Shown: positions 19,438-28,280 of the stretch, piece by piece | How the letters are laid out: every line of letters begins with the position of its first letter | Position numbering within the stretch: position 1 is the first letter of the stretch | NCBI GenBank assembly: GCA_009775705.1 | Contig: VSQE01000004.1 | Span: 5,728-69,727, forward strand | Origin: Prevotellamassilia sp. | Lineage (GTDB): Bacteria > Bacteroidota > Bacteroidia > Bacteroidales > Bacteroidaceae | Direction: 5' to 3' | Length of the DNA: 64,000 nt | Translations under genes and position numbers: made by a program | Notes under the pieces: model-generated | Database searches by the model: none | What the model saw: only the letters and a program-made list of their open reading frames with translations | Told to the model about the DNA's origin: nothing

Positions 19438-20109
19438 ATGCCTGAAATAAAAATACATCCGTCCGATACGTTCAAAGCCATCTGTCCGCAATTCATCGGA
19501 GCCGCTCTTTTCGCCGAAGTGCGGAATCTTCCCACAAGCCCCACGCTCTGGGAGGAAATCCGTGCCTGCGGCAACGAACTGCGCACCCGGTTCACCACCG
19601 AAACGATCAAACTGCGCAGCGGCATCCTTGCTACCCGCTCCGCCTACAAGGCCGCCGGAAAAGATCCGAGCCGCTACCACCCCGCCTGCGAACAGCTGGC
19701 CCGCCGTATTCTTCAGGGCAAAGACCTGTACTCCATTGACACGCTTGTCGATATCGGGAACCTCGTTTCCCTGCAAAGCGGCTATTCCACTGCCGCTCTC
19801 GATGCCGGCAAAATAGAGGGAAATGTCCTGCAACTGGATCTGGGCCGGAAAGACGAACCTTACGAAGGCATAGGCCGCGGAATGCTGAACATAGAGCATC
19901 TTCCCGTCTACCGCGACAGCCTTGGCGGAATCGCCACCCCAACCAGCGACAGTGTACGCACGATGATTTCCCCGTCAACCACCCGCCTGCTCCTGCTCAT
20001 CAACGGATATGACGGAGCCGAAGACCGTGTGGAAGCAACCGTCCGCTTCGCGCAGGAACTGTTGTGCCGCCACGCCGGTTCGGACGGCGGACATTACCAT
20101 TTCTATTAA
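19438..20109 (+). CDS. B3/B4 (PheRS beta-type) tRNA-editing-like domain protein
   Basis: 223 aa from the ATG at 19438 (MPEIKIHPSD). A stand-alone B3/B4 domain, the fold that hydrolyses mischarged Tyr-tRNA-Phe in PheRS beta: SRYHPACEQLARRILQGKDLYSIDTLVDIGNLVSL and the later GIATPTSDSVRTMI are typical. No synthetase catalytic core is present. The role of free B3/B4 proteins is unclear; trans-editing is a possibility. It starts 88 bp after the AddB-like gene and ends 22 bp before the large kinase-like gene, suggesting co-transcription with it. Confidence 0.8.
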   Translation: MPEIKIHPSDTFKAICPQFIGAALFAEVRNLPTSPTLWEEIRACGNELRTRFTTETIKLRSGILATRSAYKAAGKDPSRYHPACEQLARRILQGKDLYSIDTLVDIGNLVSLQSGYSTAALDAGKIEGNVLQLDLGRKDEPYEGIGRGMLNIEHLPVYRDSLGGIATPTSDSVRTMISPSTTRLLLLINGYDGAEDRVEATVRFAQELLCRHAGSDGGHYHFY

Positions 20110-20131
20110 CTTCAGACCACGGCCCACAACC

Positions 20132-23107
20132 ATGAGTAGCATTCCCCGACTGAAAGATCTCGTTCTGCGGGACACACCTTTTGCAGAACTGATGAACAAA
20201 CGCATTTACAACGTCTTGCTCATCGCTACAAAATACGATGCCTTCATGCTCGAAGACGACGGACGCATAGACGAACAGATGTTCAACGAATACAGTTCAC
20301 TGGGTCTCCGCTATCCGCCGCGCTTCACGCAGGTCACCACCGAGCAGGAGGCCATGGCAGAACTGGCCGACCGCAATTTCGAGCTGGTCATTGTCATGCC
20401 CAACATGGACAACCGCGACATTTTCTCGGCTGCAAAGGAGATCAAGCTCCACTATCCCAATATCCCCATCGTGGTACTCACTCCCTTCTCCCGGGAAGTA
20501 AGCAAACGCATCGAGGGGGAGGACCTTTCCAGCATAGACTACGTGTTCTCCTGGTTAGGAAATGCCGAGTTACTCATTGCCATCATCAAGCTGATCGAGG
20601 ACAAATGGAACGCGCCCAACGACTCGGCATCCGTAGGCGTACAGATCATACTGCTGGTGGAGGACTCCATCCGCTTCTATTCATCGGCCCTGCCGCACCT
20701 CTACCGTTTCGTCCTCGAACAAAGCCAGAACTTCTCGCAGGAAGCTCTCAACGATCATCTCAAGACCATGCGTATGCGCGGCCGTCCCAAGATCTTGCTG
20801 GCCCGCACCTACGAGGAGGCCACTGCCATCTATGAACAATACAAGGACAACGTCCTGGGAGTTGTCTCGGACATGAGTTTCAAAAACGGCGGCAAGAAAG
20901 ACCCTTTGGCCGGCTACAAACTTTGCAGCCGTTTCCGCGAATCCGACCCTCATCTGCCGCTGCTGCTGGAGTCGAGCGAGGACAGCGGAGCCGAATATGC
21001 CGGCCGTCTCCACGCCTCTTTCATCAGCAAAAACTCCAAAAGCTATCCGCAGGACCTGCGGCACGAGATCATGGCTCATTTCGGATTCGGAGACTTCGTC
21101 ATCGTCAATCCTTCGACCGGCCGGGAAATCATGCGCATCCGCGACTTGAAGGACCTGCAAAAGAAGCTCTACCAGATTCCCGACGAAGCGTTGCGCCACC
21201 ATCTCTCCCACAACCATTTCTCCCGCTTCTTCTTCTCACGGGCCATGTTTCCGCCCGCCGTCATCCTGAAAAAGGTGGATGTCTGCGACTACGACCACAT
21301 GGAACAGGCCCGTCAGCTCATCTCCGATCTCATCGTGGGCTACCGCAAGATGAAAAACGAAGGTGTCGTGGCCATCTACCAGAAAGAACGTTTCGACGAA
21401 TACAGCAACTTCGCCCGCATCGGCAACGGATCGCTCGGGGGCAAAGGCCGCGGCCTGGCCTTCATGGGCACCATGGTCAAACGCTATCCGAAACTGGAAA
21501 GCGAGAACTTCACGGTAGACATCCCCAAGACCGTAGTCATCTGTACCGACATCTTCGACGAGTTCATGGAGAGCAACAATCTTTACCCCATCGCCCTCTC
21601 GCCCGACGCTTCCGATGAAGACATCCTCTCCGCCTTCGAACAGGCACAGTTGCCCGAGCATCTGCTCGACGATCTCATGGCTCTCTTCAAAGTGGTACAC
21701 CACCCCATAGCCGTCCGCTCGTCAAGCCTGCTGGAGGATTCGCACTACCAGCCGTTCGCCGGCATCTACTCCACCTACATGATTCCCCGCGTACAGGAAA
21801 AGGAAACCATGCTCCACCTGTTGCGGTCTGCCATCAAGGCGGTCTACGCCTCGGTGTTCTACCGCGACAGCAAGGCCTACCTCACCGCCACGCAGAATCT
21901 GATAGACCAGGAAAAAATGGCCATTGTGCTTCAGGAAGTCGTAGGATCTCCCCACGGTGCCCCCGAAAGCCCGGCCGCCTGCTTCTACCCGACCCTGTCC
22001 GGAGTGGCCCGTTCACTCAACTTCTACCCCATCGGCGAGGAGAAAGCGGAAGACGGCATCGCCAACATCGCCCTGGGACTGGGAAAATACATCGTCGACG
22101 GCGGACTTACCCTCCGATTCTCCCCCCGCCATCCGCGCCACATCCTCCAGCTCAGTTCCACCGACATGGCCCTGCGCGAGACACAGCGCATCTTCTACGC
22201 CCTCGATACGGACTATTCCGGAGCAGACTTCCATACGGATGATGCCTTCAACCTGAAACGCCTCAACCTGAAAGACGCCGACGCGCACGGCACCCTCCGG
22301 CTCATCTCCTCAACCTACGATCCGCAAGACCAGACCATACGGGAAGGCTATTATCCCGGCGGAAGGAAAATCATCTCCTACACCAACATCCTGCAACACG
22401 GACTGTACCCGCTGGCCCCTACCATAGACCGCCTGCTATCCATCGGGGCAAAAGAAATGGGCCGTCCCGTCGAGATAGAATTTGCCATGAACATCGAGAA
22501 CGGCACCGCCCACTTCTTCCTGCTCCAGATACGCCCCATCGTAGACAGCAAGGACACCGTCGACGAAGACCTCAGCCTCATTCCGGACGAGCGGTGCATC
22601 GTCAATGCCCGCAGCGCGCTGGGCAACGGCACCGTCAACGACGTGCAGGACGTCATTTATGTAAAATCCTCTGCCTTCGATCCGGGACAAAGTCAGCTCA
22701 TCGCCCGCGAGATAGAAAAACTGAACCGCGGTTTCGCTGCCGATGACAGCGGCTACGTGCTCATCGGCCCGGGCCGTTGGGGCAGCAGCGATCCCTGGCT
22801 CGGCATTCCCGTGAAATGGCCCCACATCAGCCAGGCCCGCGTCATCGTGGAATGCGGCTTGCAGCACTATCGCGTGGACCCAAGCCAGGGCACCCACTTC
22901 TTCCAGAACCTGACATCCTTCGGAGTAGGCTATCTCACTATCAACCCCTACCGCAACGACGGGCTTTTCGACGAGGAGTATCTGGATGCCTTGCCCGCCC
23001 TCGCCGAGACGGAATACGTCCGCCACGTCCGCCTGCCACGTCCCGCCGTCATCAAAATGGATGGCCGCCACAGCCGTGCCGTAGTGTTGAAAGCCGAAAA
23101 CGAATGA
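20132..23107 (+). CDS. Dual-receiver PEP/pyruvate-binding (PPDK N-type) ATP-grasp protein
   Basis: 991 aa. Residues about 23-135 look like a receiver whose acceptor Asp position is altered (ELVIVMPNMDN). Residues about 172-320 look like a complete receiver: acidic Glu177-Asp178 (VEDS), acceptor Asp247 (VVSDMSF), LLLESSE and Lys300 (ISKNSK). From about 430 on is the PPDK/PEP-synthase ATP-grasp (GSLGGKGRGLAFM near 433, AVRSSSLLEDS, LQIRPI). The phosphohistidine swivel and PEP-binding TIM barrel of true PEP synthase are not seen. It is annotated in relatives only as a PEP/pyruvate-binding protein; it probably phosphorylates or adenylates an unknown partner under receiver control. Confidence 0.78.
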   Translation: MSSIPRLKDLVLRDTPFAELMNKRIYNVLLIATKYDAFMLEDDGRIDEQMFNEYSSLGLRYPPRFTQVTTEQEAMAELADRNFELVIVMPNMDNRDIFSAAKEIKLHYPNIPIVVLTPFSREVSKRIEGEDLSSIDYVFSWLGNAELLIAIIKLIEDKWNAPNDSASVGVQIILLVEDSIRFYSSALPHLYRFVLEQSQNFSQEALNDHLKTMRMRGRPKILLARTYEEATAIYEQYKDNVLGVVSDMSFKNGGKKDPLAGYKLCSRFRESDPHLPLLLESSEDSGAEYAGRLHASFISKNSKSYPQDLRHEIMAHFGFGDFVIVNPSTGREIMRIRDLKDLQKKLYQIPDEALRHHLSHNHFSRFFFSRAMFPPAVILKKVDVCDYDHMEQARQLISDLIVGYRKMKNEGVVAIYQKERFDEYSNFARIGNGSLGGKGRGLAFMGTMVKRYPKLESENFTVDIPKTVVICTDIFDEFMESNNLYPIALSPDASDEDILSAFEQAQLPEHLLDDLMALFKVVHHPIAVRSSSLLEDSHYQPFAGIYSTYMIPRVQEKETMLHLLRSAIKAVYASVFYRDSKAYLTATQNLIDQEKMAIVLQEVVGSPHGAPESPAACFYPTLSGVARSLNFYPIGEEKAEDGIANIALGLGKYIVDGGLTLRFSPRHPRHILQLSSTDMALRETQRIFYALDTDYSGADFHTDDAFNLKRLNLKDADAHGTLRLISSTYDPQDQTIREGYYPGGRKIISYTNILQHGLYPLAPTIDRLLSIGAKEMGRPVEIEFAMNIENGTAHFFLLQIRPIVDSKDTVDEDLSLIPDERCIVNARSALGNGTVNDVQDVIYVKSSAFDPGQSQLIAREIEKLNRGFAADDSGYVLIGPGRWGSSDPWLGIPVKWPHISQARVIVECGLQHYRVDPSQGTHFFQNLTSFGVGYLTINPYRNDGLFDEEYLDALPALAETEYVRHVRLPRPAVIKMDGRHSRAVVLKAENE

Positions 23108-23176
23108 CAAACCGATTTCGTCATCTCACATTTTTTCTGTATTTTTGTCCATCATCTCCAAACAAAAGAAGAAATC

Positions 23177-23581
23177 ATGAAAACCCTGCAACATTCCGTA
23201 AGCATCACCCTGATGGTTCTGGCCTCTCTTTTCGCGTTCACCTCGTGCGAGGACGATGATGACCGATGGGCCACCGAAGTTCTTGAAGGCGAATGGATCA
23301 TAACCGACGTCCTGCCCCGTTACGGCGAATGTCCCTACCGCTACGGCGACATCATCTACTTTTTCGCCAACGGCCGGCTGAGGGCTTTCGACCACAGCGG
23401 CGATCTGGATGAGGAGGGCTATTGGGAAGTGCGGCACGGTTATCTCTACATCGACTTCGACCTTGACGGCCGCGATGACCTGGTCGCTACCATCCGCGAA
23501 CTGGACTACGGTTATTTGGAACTGGGTGTGACGGACTATATATACGAATCGAAATATAGTCTGCGCATCGTCCGCGACTGA
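23177..23581 (+). CDS. Small lipoprotein (lipocalin-like)
   Basis: 134 aa. Signal peptide with lipobox FTSC (Cys near residue 24), followed by an acidic EDDDD stretch, the usual surface-export-like signal in Bacteroidota. The body (LEGEWIITDVLP, IIYFFANGRLRAF, GYWEVRHGYLYIDFDLDG) resembles the beta-barrel lipocalin-like lipoproteins of this phylum. A TATTTTTG -7 box lies at about 23140-23147. Function unknown. Confidence 0.75.
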   Translation: MKTLQHSVSITLMVLASLFAFTSCEDDDDRWATEVLEGEWIITDVLPRYGECPYRYGDIIYFFANGRLRAFDHSGDLDEEGYWEVRHGYLYIDFDLDGRDDLVATIRELDYGYLELGVTDYIYESKYSLRIVRD

Positions 23582-23608
23582 GCGGGACCAACCGGAAAAA
23601 GACCTCGA

Positions 23609-23635
23609 AAAAGCCGCTGCATCGCGGCTTTTTTC
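23609..23635 (+). terminator. Intrinsic terminator after the lipoprotein gene
   Basis: AAAAGCCGC stem with GCGGCTTTT, small TGCATC-type loop, followed by T-run. Confidence 0.85.
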
Positions 23636-23730
23636 AATGGGAAACAGGACCTGTCCACTGCCAATTCCTAAAAGCCCATCCAAAAGGGCCTGTCTGATTC
23701 TTTGGAAAAATTTTCTTATACAAGATTTAA

Positions 23731-24024
23731 CGCATACATCCAAAGTTTAACTTTAAACTTTTTTGGAAAACGAACGGAAACGGACCTTTTTTTCACAACA
23801 TAGTATCTTTTTTGAAAAAGATAGGACCTTTTTTCAACAAGATCCTATGTTTTTTTCACGTTAAGCAACGAAAAAAACCGCCCGTTAGGCGGCTTTTCAG
23901 GGTTCTTCTACTTTGCTGGTGCAAATATAATACATCAAGGAACGAAATCCAAACACTGTTTAACGTTCGTTTACATTCAGACCGAAACTCCCGTTTTCCC
24001 AATCGACGCCAAACATGAAACGAC
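23731..24024 (-). repeat. Dispersed promoter-RNA element, copy A
   Basis: Read on the minus strand from 24024: a box like GTCGTTTCATGTTT, then GAATGTAAACG, a TTTG -33 box (23950-23953), 20 bp, TATATTTG (23922-23929), the invariant leader GCACCAGCAAAGTAGAAG, a hairpin AAGCCGCC/GGCGGTTT with T-run, then CTTAACGTGAAAAAAACATAGGATC, an AT-rich inverted-repeat module, GGTCCGTT and a tail with AAGTTTAAC. Occupies the gap between the lipoprotein terminator and the end of the convergent gene at 24092. Two full sister copies and one partial copy are elsewhere in the window. Frames crossing it on the plus strand are not kept in copy B, so it is noncoding. Confidence 0.85.
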
Positions 24025-24091
24025 TCCCTCCATTTCCGCAGGCAAAAATACTTCAGAATAGCCGCACATGCTGAGGAAGAACCAGACAGGC

Positions 24092-24721
24092 CTACCGGGA
24101 TTCCGTCATCTCCGCACCGTTCCACCGGCGCACCACCTGACGCAAACAACGCGCTGCGTCCTCACGGTCCTCAGGCGAAAGATGGGAAACCGAAACCGAG
24201 AAATTCAGTTCGGGAGCATCGGGCGACCAGCGTGCCTCGACATGTACGGGCTGCAGCTTTGCCAGCAGTTCCGCCCTGCGCTCTTCGGAGATGCTGTCGG
24301 CAGGCTGCCAGAAATCCTGCAACGGAGGACATCCAAACCCTGCACCCTCCACCGTTTTCCAGTCCGAGGCATACAGCGCGATCCGGCTTTCGGTTGCCCC
24401 GCTCCGCAACGAGTGGACGCAGGCATAAATCCAATCCCCGCCAAGAGGGAGACATTTCAGTTCCCAATGGCTCACTTCGGTCAGGCGGAGACGAAGATAG
24501 TCATCCGTTTTCGCCAACAGGACGGACGAACCTCCGAACACATTCTCCACCTTTGCCTGGATTTTATAGTTATAAAGGTCCAGCATGTCCAAGCGGGGAT
24601 TCCGCTCCAGCAAGGGCAACACCTCTAACGGCATCCGCGCAAAAACGCTGTCTACCGGCTGGCAGACGGCTCCGCTCCATGATGCGGACAGAAGGACAAC
24701 AGACAGCAGCATCTTTTTCAT
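24092..24721 (-). CDS. Secreted hypothetical protein (DUF3256-like)
   Basis: 209 aa from the ATG at 24721 (MKKMLLSVVLLSASWSGAVC), which gives a clean signal peptide; an ATG six codons upstream is the alternative. A TAAGTTTG box ends only 5 nt before the chosen ATG, which would make the mRNA nearly leaderless and argues against the longer form. The mature part (RMPLEVLPLLERNPRLDMLDLYNY, LRLRLTEVSHWELKCLPL) looks like the Bacteroidales-restricted DUF3256 family, of unknown function. Convergent with the lipoprotein gene. Confidence 0.65.
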   Translation of the reverse strand: MKKMLLSVVLLSASWSGAVCQPVDSVFARMPLEVLPLLERNPRLDMLDLYNYKIQAKVENVFGGSSVLLAKTDDYLRLRLTEVSHWELKCLPLGGDWIYACVHSLRSGATESRIALYASDWKTVEGAGFGCPPLQDFWQPADSISEERRAELLAKLQPVHVEARWSPDAPELNFSVSVSHLSPEDREDAARCLRQVVRRWNGAEMTESR

Positions 24722-24836
24722 ACCGGCAAACTTAGTCATTTTTTTCGAGTTGGCCTATTTTTCGGACAAAAGCCGGACCGGCCGGCCGCTTTTTTTGCGA
24801 AAATCAACCCGGAAAAAGAAAAAACACCACGAAACG

Positions 24837-24868
24837 TTTGCCTCTCTCTCCGGAAAGTCGTATCTTTG
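24837..24868 (+). promoter_or_regulatory. rpmE2 promoter
   Basis: TTTG (24837-24840), 20 bp, TATCTTTG (24861-24868); leader of about 70 nt before the ATG at 24943. Confidence 0.75.
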
Positions 24869-24942
24869 CACAGAAATCAGACCATTACACAAATTGTTAC
24901 CAGCAATTTAATTAACGATAAAACAAAACAGACCATACGACA

Positions 24943-25197
24943 ATGAAAAAAGGCATTCATCCCGAAAACTATCGTCCCGTAGTATTCAAAGACATGAGCA
25001 ACGGTGACATGTTTCTCTCCCGCTCTACGTGCAAAACGAACGACACCGTAGAATTCGAAGGAGAGACCTATCCGGTTGTAAAACTTGAAATCTCCAGTTC
25101 TTCTCACCCGTTCTACACTGGCAAGTCCAAACTCGTGGATACCGCAGGACGCGTTGACAAGTTCATGAGCCGCTACGGACAGTCCCGCAAGAAGTAA
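24943..25197 (+). CDS. rpmE2: Ribosomal protein L31 type B
   Basis: 84 aa. [21 protein letters not shown] and [22 protein letters not shown] are the L31 signatures; the zinc-binding CxxC of type A L31 is missing, so this is the zinc-independent type B paralogue. Single gene with its own promoter and terminator. Confidence 0.97.
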   Translation: MKKGIHPENYRPVVFKDMSNGDMFLSRSTCKTNDTVEFEGETYPVVKLEISSSSHPFYTGKSKLVDTAGRVDKFMSRYGQSRKK

Positions 25198-25248
25198 AAG
25201 GAAAACTGCCGCAATTTTTTAATAGAGGATCCAAAGATCATACATATT

Positions 25249-25289
25249 GGGAACGGGAGTGTCTGAAAAAGATACTCCCGTTCCCGTTT
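25249..25289 (+). terminator. Intrinsic terminator after rpmE2
   Basis: 12-bp perfect stem GGGAACGGGAGT (25249-25260) with ACTCCCGTTCCC (25274-25285), then GTTTC. Confidence 0.8.
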
Positions 25290-25313
25290 CTCAGCCACAC
25301 CATCCCTCCAAAA

Positions 25314-26528
25314 ATGAAAAACCGAAATCCCCGTCATGTTCTGGAACTGCGCTGTCCTCCCCTGCCCGTTGTACGCATCGGCCTCATCGGTCTGGGACAA
25401 CGCGGAATGAAGACCCTCGAACGCTATGCCTTCATCCAGGGAGCCGAAATACGCTATCTGGTCGACATAGACCGCGACAGACTGGAAGCCGCCAACCGGA
25501 AACTCTCGGACAGCGGACGTCCACAGGCCGGACTGATGGAGGGAAAGGAGGCATGGAAGGAACTGTGCCGGCAACGGGACATCGACCTGATCTATATCTG
25601 CACGGACTGGCAGACACACTGCGAAATGGCCGTCGAGGCCATGACATGCGGAAAGCATGTGGCCGTAGAAGTGCCCGCGGCACGGACGCTGGAGGAATGC
25701 CGCCTGCTCGTGCATACCGCCGAGGAAACACGCCGGCACTGCTTCATGACGGAAAACTGCTGCTACGACTCCTTCACCCTTGCCACCCTCGAAATGCAAC
25801 GCCACGGAAAACTGGGAAAAATCACCCATTGCGAAGGGGCATACATACACGACCTGCGCGATGTTTTCGGGCTGACAGGCACACAAGGCAACTCCACGCG
25901 TCAATGGATGGAACGCAGTTGTGCCCTGCATGGCGGGAATTCCTACCCCACCCATGGGATAGGCCCGATAGGATGGCTCCTCAACCTGCACCGGGGCGAC
26001 CGCATGGACTATCTGGTATCGCTCACCTCACAAGGCGGCGGACCGGACGAGCTGCTGGGAAGGGTCAATTCGACACTGATCCATACGGTACGGGGCATAA
26101 GCATCCTGCTACAACTGGATGTCACCACACCGCGCCCATACAGCCGCTTGCAAACCGTTTGCGGAACTACCGGATTCGTTCAGAAATATCCCGTCCCCAC
26201 CGTACAGACAATAGACACGGGCCATCCCCTTACAGCAAGTTCCGCTCTGGAGGAGATGGAGAAATATGCCACAGGTCCAGCCTCGGAAATATGGAAAGAG
26301 GGGCACGCCATGGGTGTTCCCAATGAAATGAACTATACCATGGACCGCAGGCTGATTCACTGCCTGCGCAACGGTCTGCCACTGGATATTGATGTATACG
26401 ATGCCGCGGAATGGTCTTGCCTGTCCGAACTCAGCCAACTGTCGGCACGCGAGGGCAGCCGGCCGGTCAGCATCCCGGACTTCACGAACGGACACTGGGA
26501 GGAGACAAAGGAACACCGCTTCTTTTAA
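25314..26528 (+). CDS. Gfo/Idh/MocA-fold protein, GH109-like, without signal peptide
   Basis: 404 aa. N-terminal Rossmann fold VRIGLIGLGQRGMKTLERYAF, then EVPAARTLEECRLL. The stretch GGNSYPTHGIGPIGW near residues 206-220 and the NEMNYTMDRRLIHC region resemble GH109, NAD-dependent glycosidases (alpha-N-acetylgalactosaminidase) with this fold. Known GH109 proteins are often exported; this one starts directly with a soluble domain. Could also be a sugar oxidoreductase. Its stop codon overlaps that of the convergent transporter gene. Confidence 0.78.
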   Translation: MKNRNPRHVLELRCPPLPVVRIGLIGLGQRGMKTLERYAFIQGAEIRYLVDIDRDRLEAANRKLSDSGRPQAGLMEGKEAWKELCRQRDIDLIYICTDWQTHCEMAVEAMTCGKHVAVEVPAARTLEECRLLVHTAEETRRHCFMTENCCYDSFTLATLEMQRHGKLGKITHCEGAYIHDLRDVFGLTGTQGNSTRQWMERSCALHGGNSYPTHGIGPIGWLLNLHRGDRMDYLVSLTSQGGGPDELLGRVNSTLIHTVRGISILLQLDVTTPRPYSRLQTVCGTTGFVQKYPVPTVQTIDTGHPLTASSALEEMEKYATGPASEIWKEGHAMGVPNEMNYTMDRRLIHCLRNGLPLDIDVYDAAEWSCLSELSQLSAREGSRPVSIPDFTNGHWEETKEHRFF

Positions 26529-27442
26529 GTCAAGGTCCCGACATACAGGCACACCATTCCCAAAAGGACCAATAACAGATCGACAGCCTTTTCCCGCAAA
26601 TTCTTTTCGCGGAACACCAACGCCCCGAAAAGAAACGAAACCAGCACACTGCTGCGTCTCACCATCGAAACCAATGCGATCATGACACCCGGCAGGCTCA
26701 GCGCATAGAAATAGGACAAATCGGCCAGCGTAAGGAATACGGAGATAAAAAGAATGCTCCATCGCCACTCGAAAGACTGCCTCCGCACCGACTTGCGGAA
26801 AGCCAGATACACACCGGCCATCATCAGCAACTGATACAGATTATACCAGCTCTGCACAAACATCCGGTTCAGCCCGGCACCGCCTTCCGAAACGGAAGCC
26901 ATCAGATATTTGTCGTAAAGTCCGCTCAGAGAACCCAGAAGGGCCGCGGCCAACAGGAAATAGATCCACCGGTTCCGGGAAAAACGGATGCCTTCTTTCT
27001 TTCCACTTCTGCTCAGCAGGAAGAAAGAGACTACGGCAAGCGTCACTCCCGCCCACTGCCAGCCATTCAGCCTCTCGCCGAAAATCAGCAGAGCGCCAAC
27101 AAGCGTCATGACCGGACGTGTGGCATTGACAGGCCCCACAATCGTCAGAGGCAAATGTTTCATAGCCAGATAACCGCACAGCCACGACGAAAGTACAATC
27201 AGGGACTTCACCACAATGTATGTGTGCGAAGACAAATCGCCCAATGGTATGAAATACCGGCTCGCAGACGGCAGAAAACCGCCTGCCGAAGCCACCATCA
27301 GGGGCAGAAAAAAAGCGGAGCAGATACCGGTATTCAACAGCAGGACCGGTATGACGGCATTATCACGGAGAGAGCGTTTCTTGAACACATCATAGAAACC
27401 CAGCAATGCCGCAGACAGAAAAGCAAAGAACAACCACATCAC
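26525..27442 (-). CDS. EamA/DMT-family transporter
   Basis: 305 aa with about ten membrane helices in two halves, both of EamA type (GPVNATRPVMTLVGALLIFGERLNGWQWAGVTL in the first, MIALVSMVRRSSVLVSFLFGALVFREKNL in the second). Family members export metabolites such as amino acids; the substrate is unknown. Starts 11 bp after truA stops, so probably co-transcribed with truA. Confidence 0.85.
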   Translation of the reverse strand: MMWLFFAFLSAALLGFYDVFKKRSLRDNAVIPVLLLNTGICSAFFLPLMVASAGGFLPSASRYFIPLGDLSSHTYIVVKSLIVLSSWLCGYLAMKHLPLTIVGPVNATRPVMTLVGALLIFGERLNGWQWAGVTLAVVSFFLLSRSGKKEGIRFSRNRWIYFLLAAALLGSLSGLYDKYLMASVSEGGAGLNRMFVQSWYNLYQLLMMAGVYLAFRKSVRRQSFEWRWSILFISVFLTLADLSYFYALSLPGVMIALVSMVRRSSVLVSFLFGALVFREKNLREKAVDLLLVLLGMVCLYVGTLT

Positions 27443-27453
27443 GCGCCGGCTTT

Positions 27454-28203
27454 CTAATCGAGAAACAAATCTTCAGGGTAAGCTATATCAACCAACGAAA
27501 GGGCGTTTCCGGGCACGGAGTCGCCGGCCGCACAACGGTTCCTGCGCTCTATCACGGCCGCGAACTCTTCAATGTCCATGCGCCCGCGACCCACTTCAAG
27601 GAGCGTCCCCACCACGGCGCGCACCATATTGCGCAAAAAACGGTCGGCCGTTATCTCGAAACGCCAGCAGTCCTCATCCACACGCACCCAACGGGCCTGC
27701 GTCACCTTGCAGAAATTCGTCTTCGCATCCGTATGCAACTTACTGAAACTGGTAAAGTCCCGGGTCTCAGGCAAAAGACGCGCGGCACGGTTCATCCGCT
27801 CATAGTCCGGAGTGAAGAACAACCGCGTGGCGAAATGACGGCGGAAAGGATCCTTCCGCGTATACACATAATAATGGTACGTGCGTGACAGGGCGTCAAA
27901 ACGGGCGTGGGCATCACTCCGCACCGGACGCACCCGCCCTATGGAAATATCCGGAGGCAGCAGACGGTTCAATTTATCGGCCAGACGATTCGTGTCTATT
28001 TCCAGATCCGTATCGAAATGCGCGGCCAGCATACGGGCATGCACTCCGGTATCGGTGCGTCCGGCACCTACAACCTCAACAGCACTCCTCAGCAACGTGG
28101 AAAGTGCCTCATTAAGCCGTTGTTGCACACTGACGGCATTGGGCTGTATCTGCCAACCGTGATAGGCTGTCCCGTCATAGGAAAGAAAAATAAAATAGCG
28201 CAT
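27454..28203 (-). CDS. truA: tRNA pseudouridine synthase A
   Basis: 249 aa from the ATG at 28203 (MRYFIFLSYDG). Makes pseudouridine 38-40 in the tRNA anticodon stem. The catalytic Asp51 is in GAGRTDTGVHA; RFLRNMVRAVVG and the N-terminal SYDGTAYHGWQ are also diagnostic. The open frame extends upstream but MRYF is the family start. Confidence 0.96.
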   Translation of the reverse strand: MRYFIFLSYDGTAYHGWQIQPNAVSVQQRLNEALSTLLRSAVEVVGAGRTDTGVHARMLAAHFDTDLEIDTNRLADKLNRLLPPDISIGRVRPVRSDAHARFDALSRTYHYYVYTRKDPFRRHFATRLFFTPDYERMNRAARLLPETRDFTSFSKLHTDAKTNFCKVTQARWVRVDEDCWRFEITADRFLRNMVRAVVGTLLEVGRGRMDIEEFAAVIERRNRCAAGDSVPGNALSLVDIAYPEDLFLD

Positions 28204-28220
28204 CGGTTTCCATGATAAAA

Positions 28221-28257
28221 AATGTGCCGCCACACCTTTGCAGGAGAGCAGCACATT
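28221..28257 (-). terminator. Intrinsic terminator after rplI
   Basis: On the minus strand AATGTGC (28251-28257 complement) pairs with GCACATT (28221-28227 complement), followed by T-run; separates the ribosomal operon from truA. Confidence 0.7.
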
Positions 28258-28280
28258 CTATTGTTTTTTCAGTTGTGTCC

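Noticed and set aside
23812..24018. A 68-codon frame across repeat copy A on the plus strand
   Set aside because: The same frame in copy B meets a TGA soon after the CACGTTAAG segment, so no peptide is conserved.
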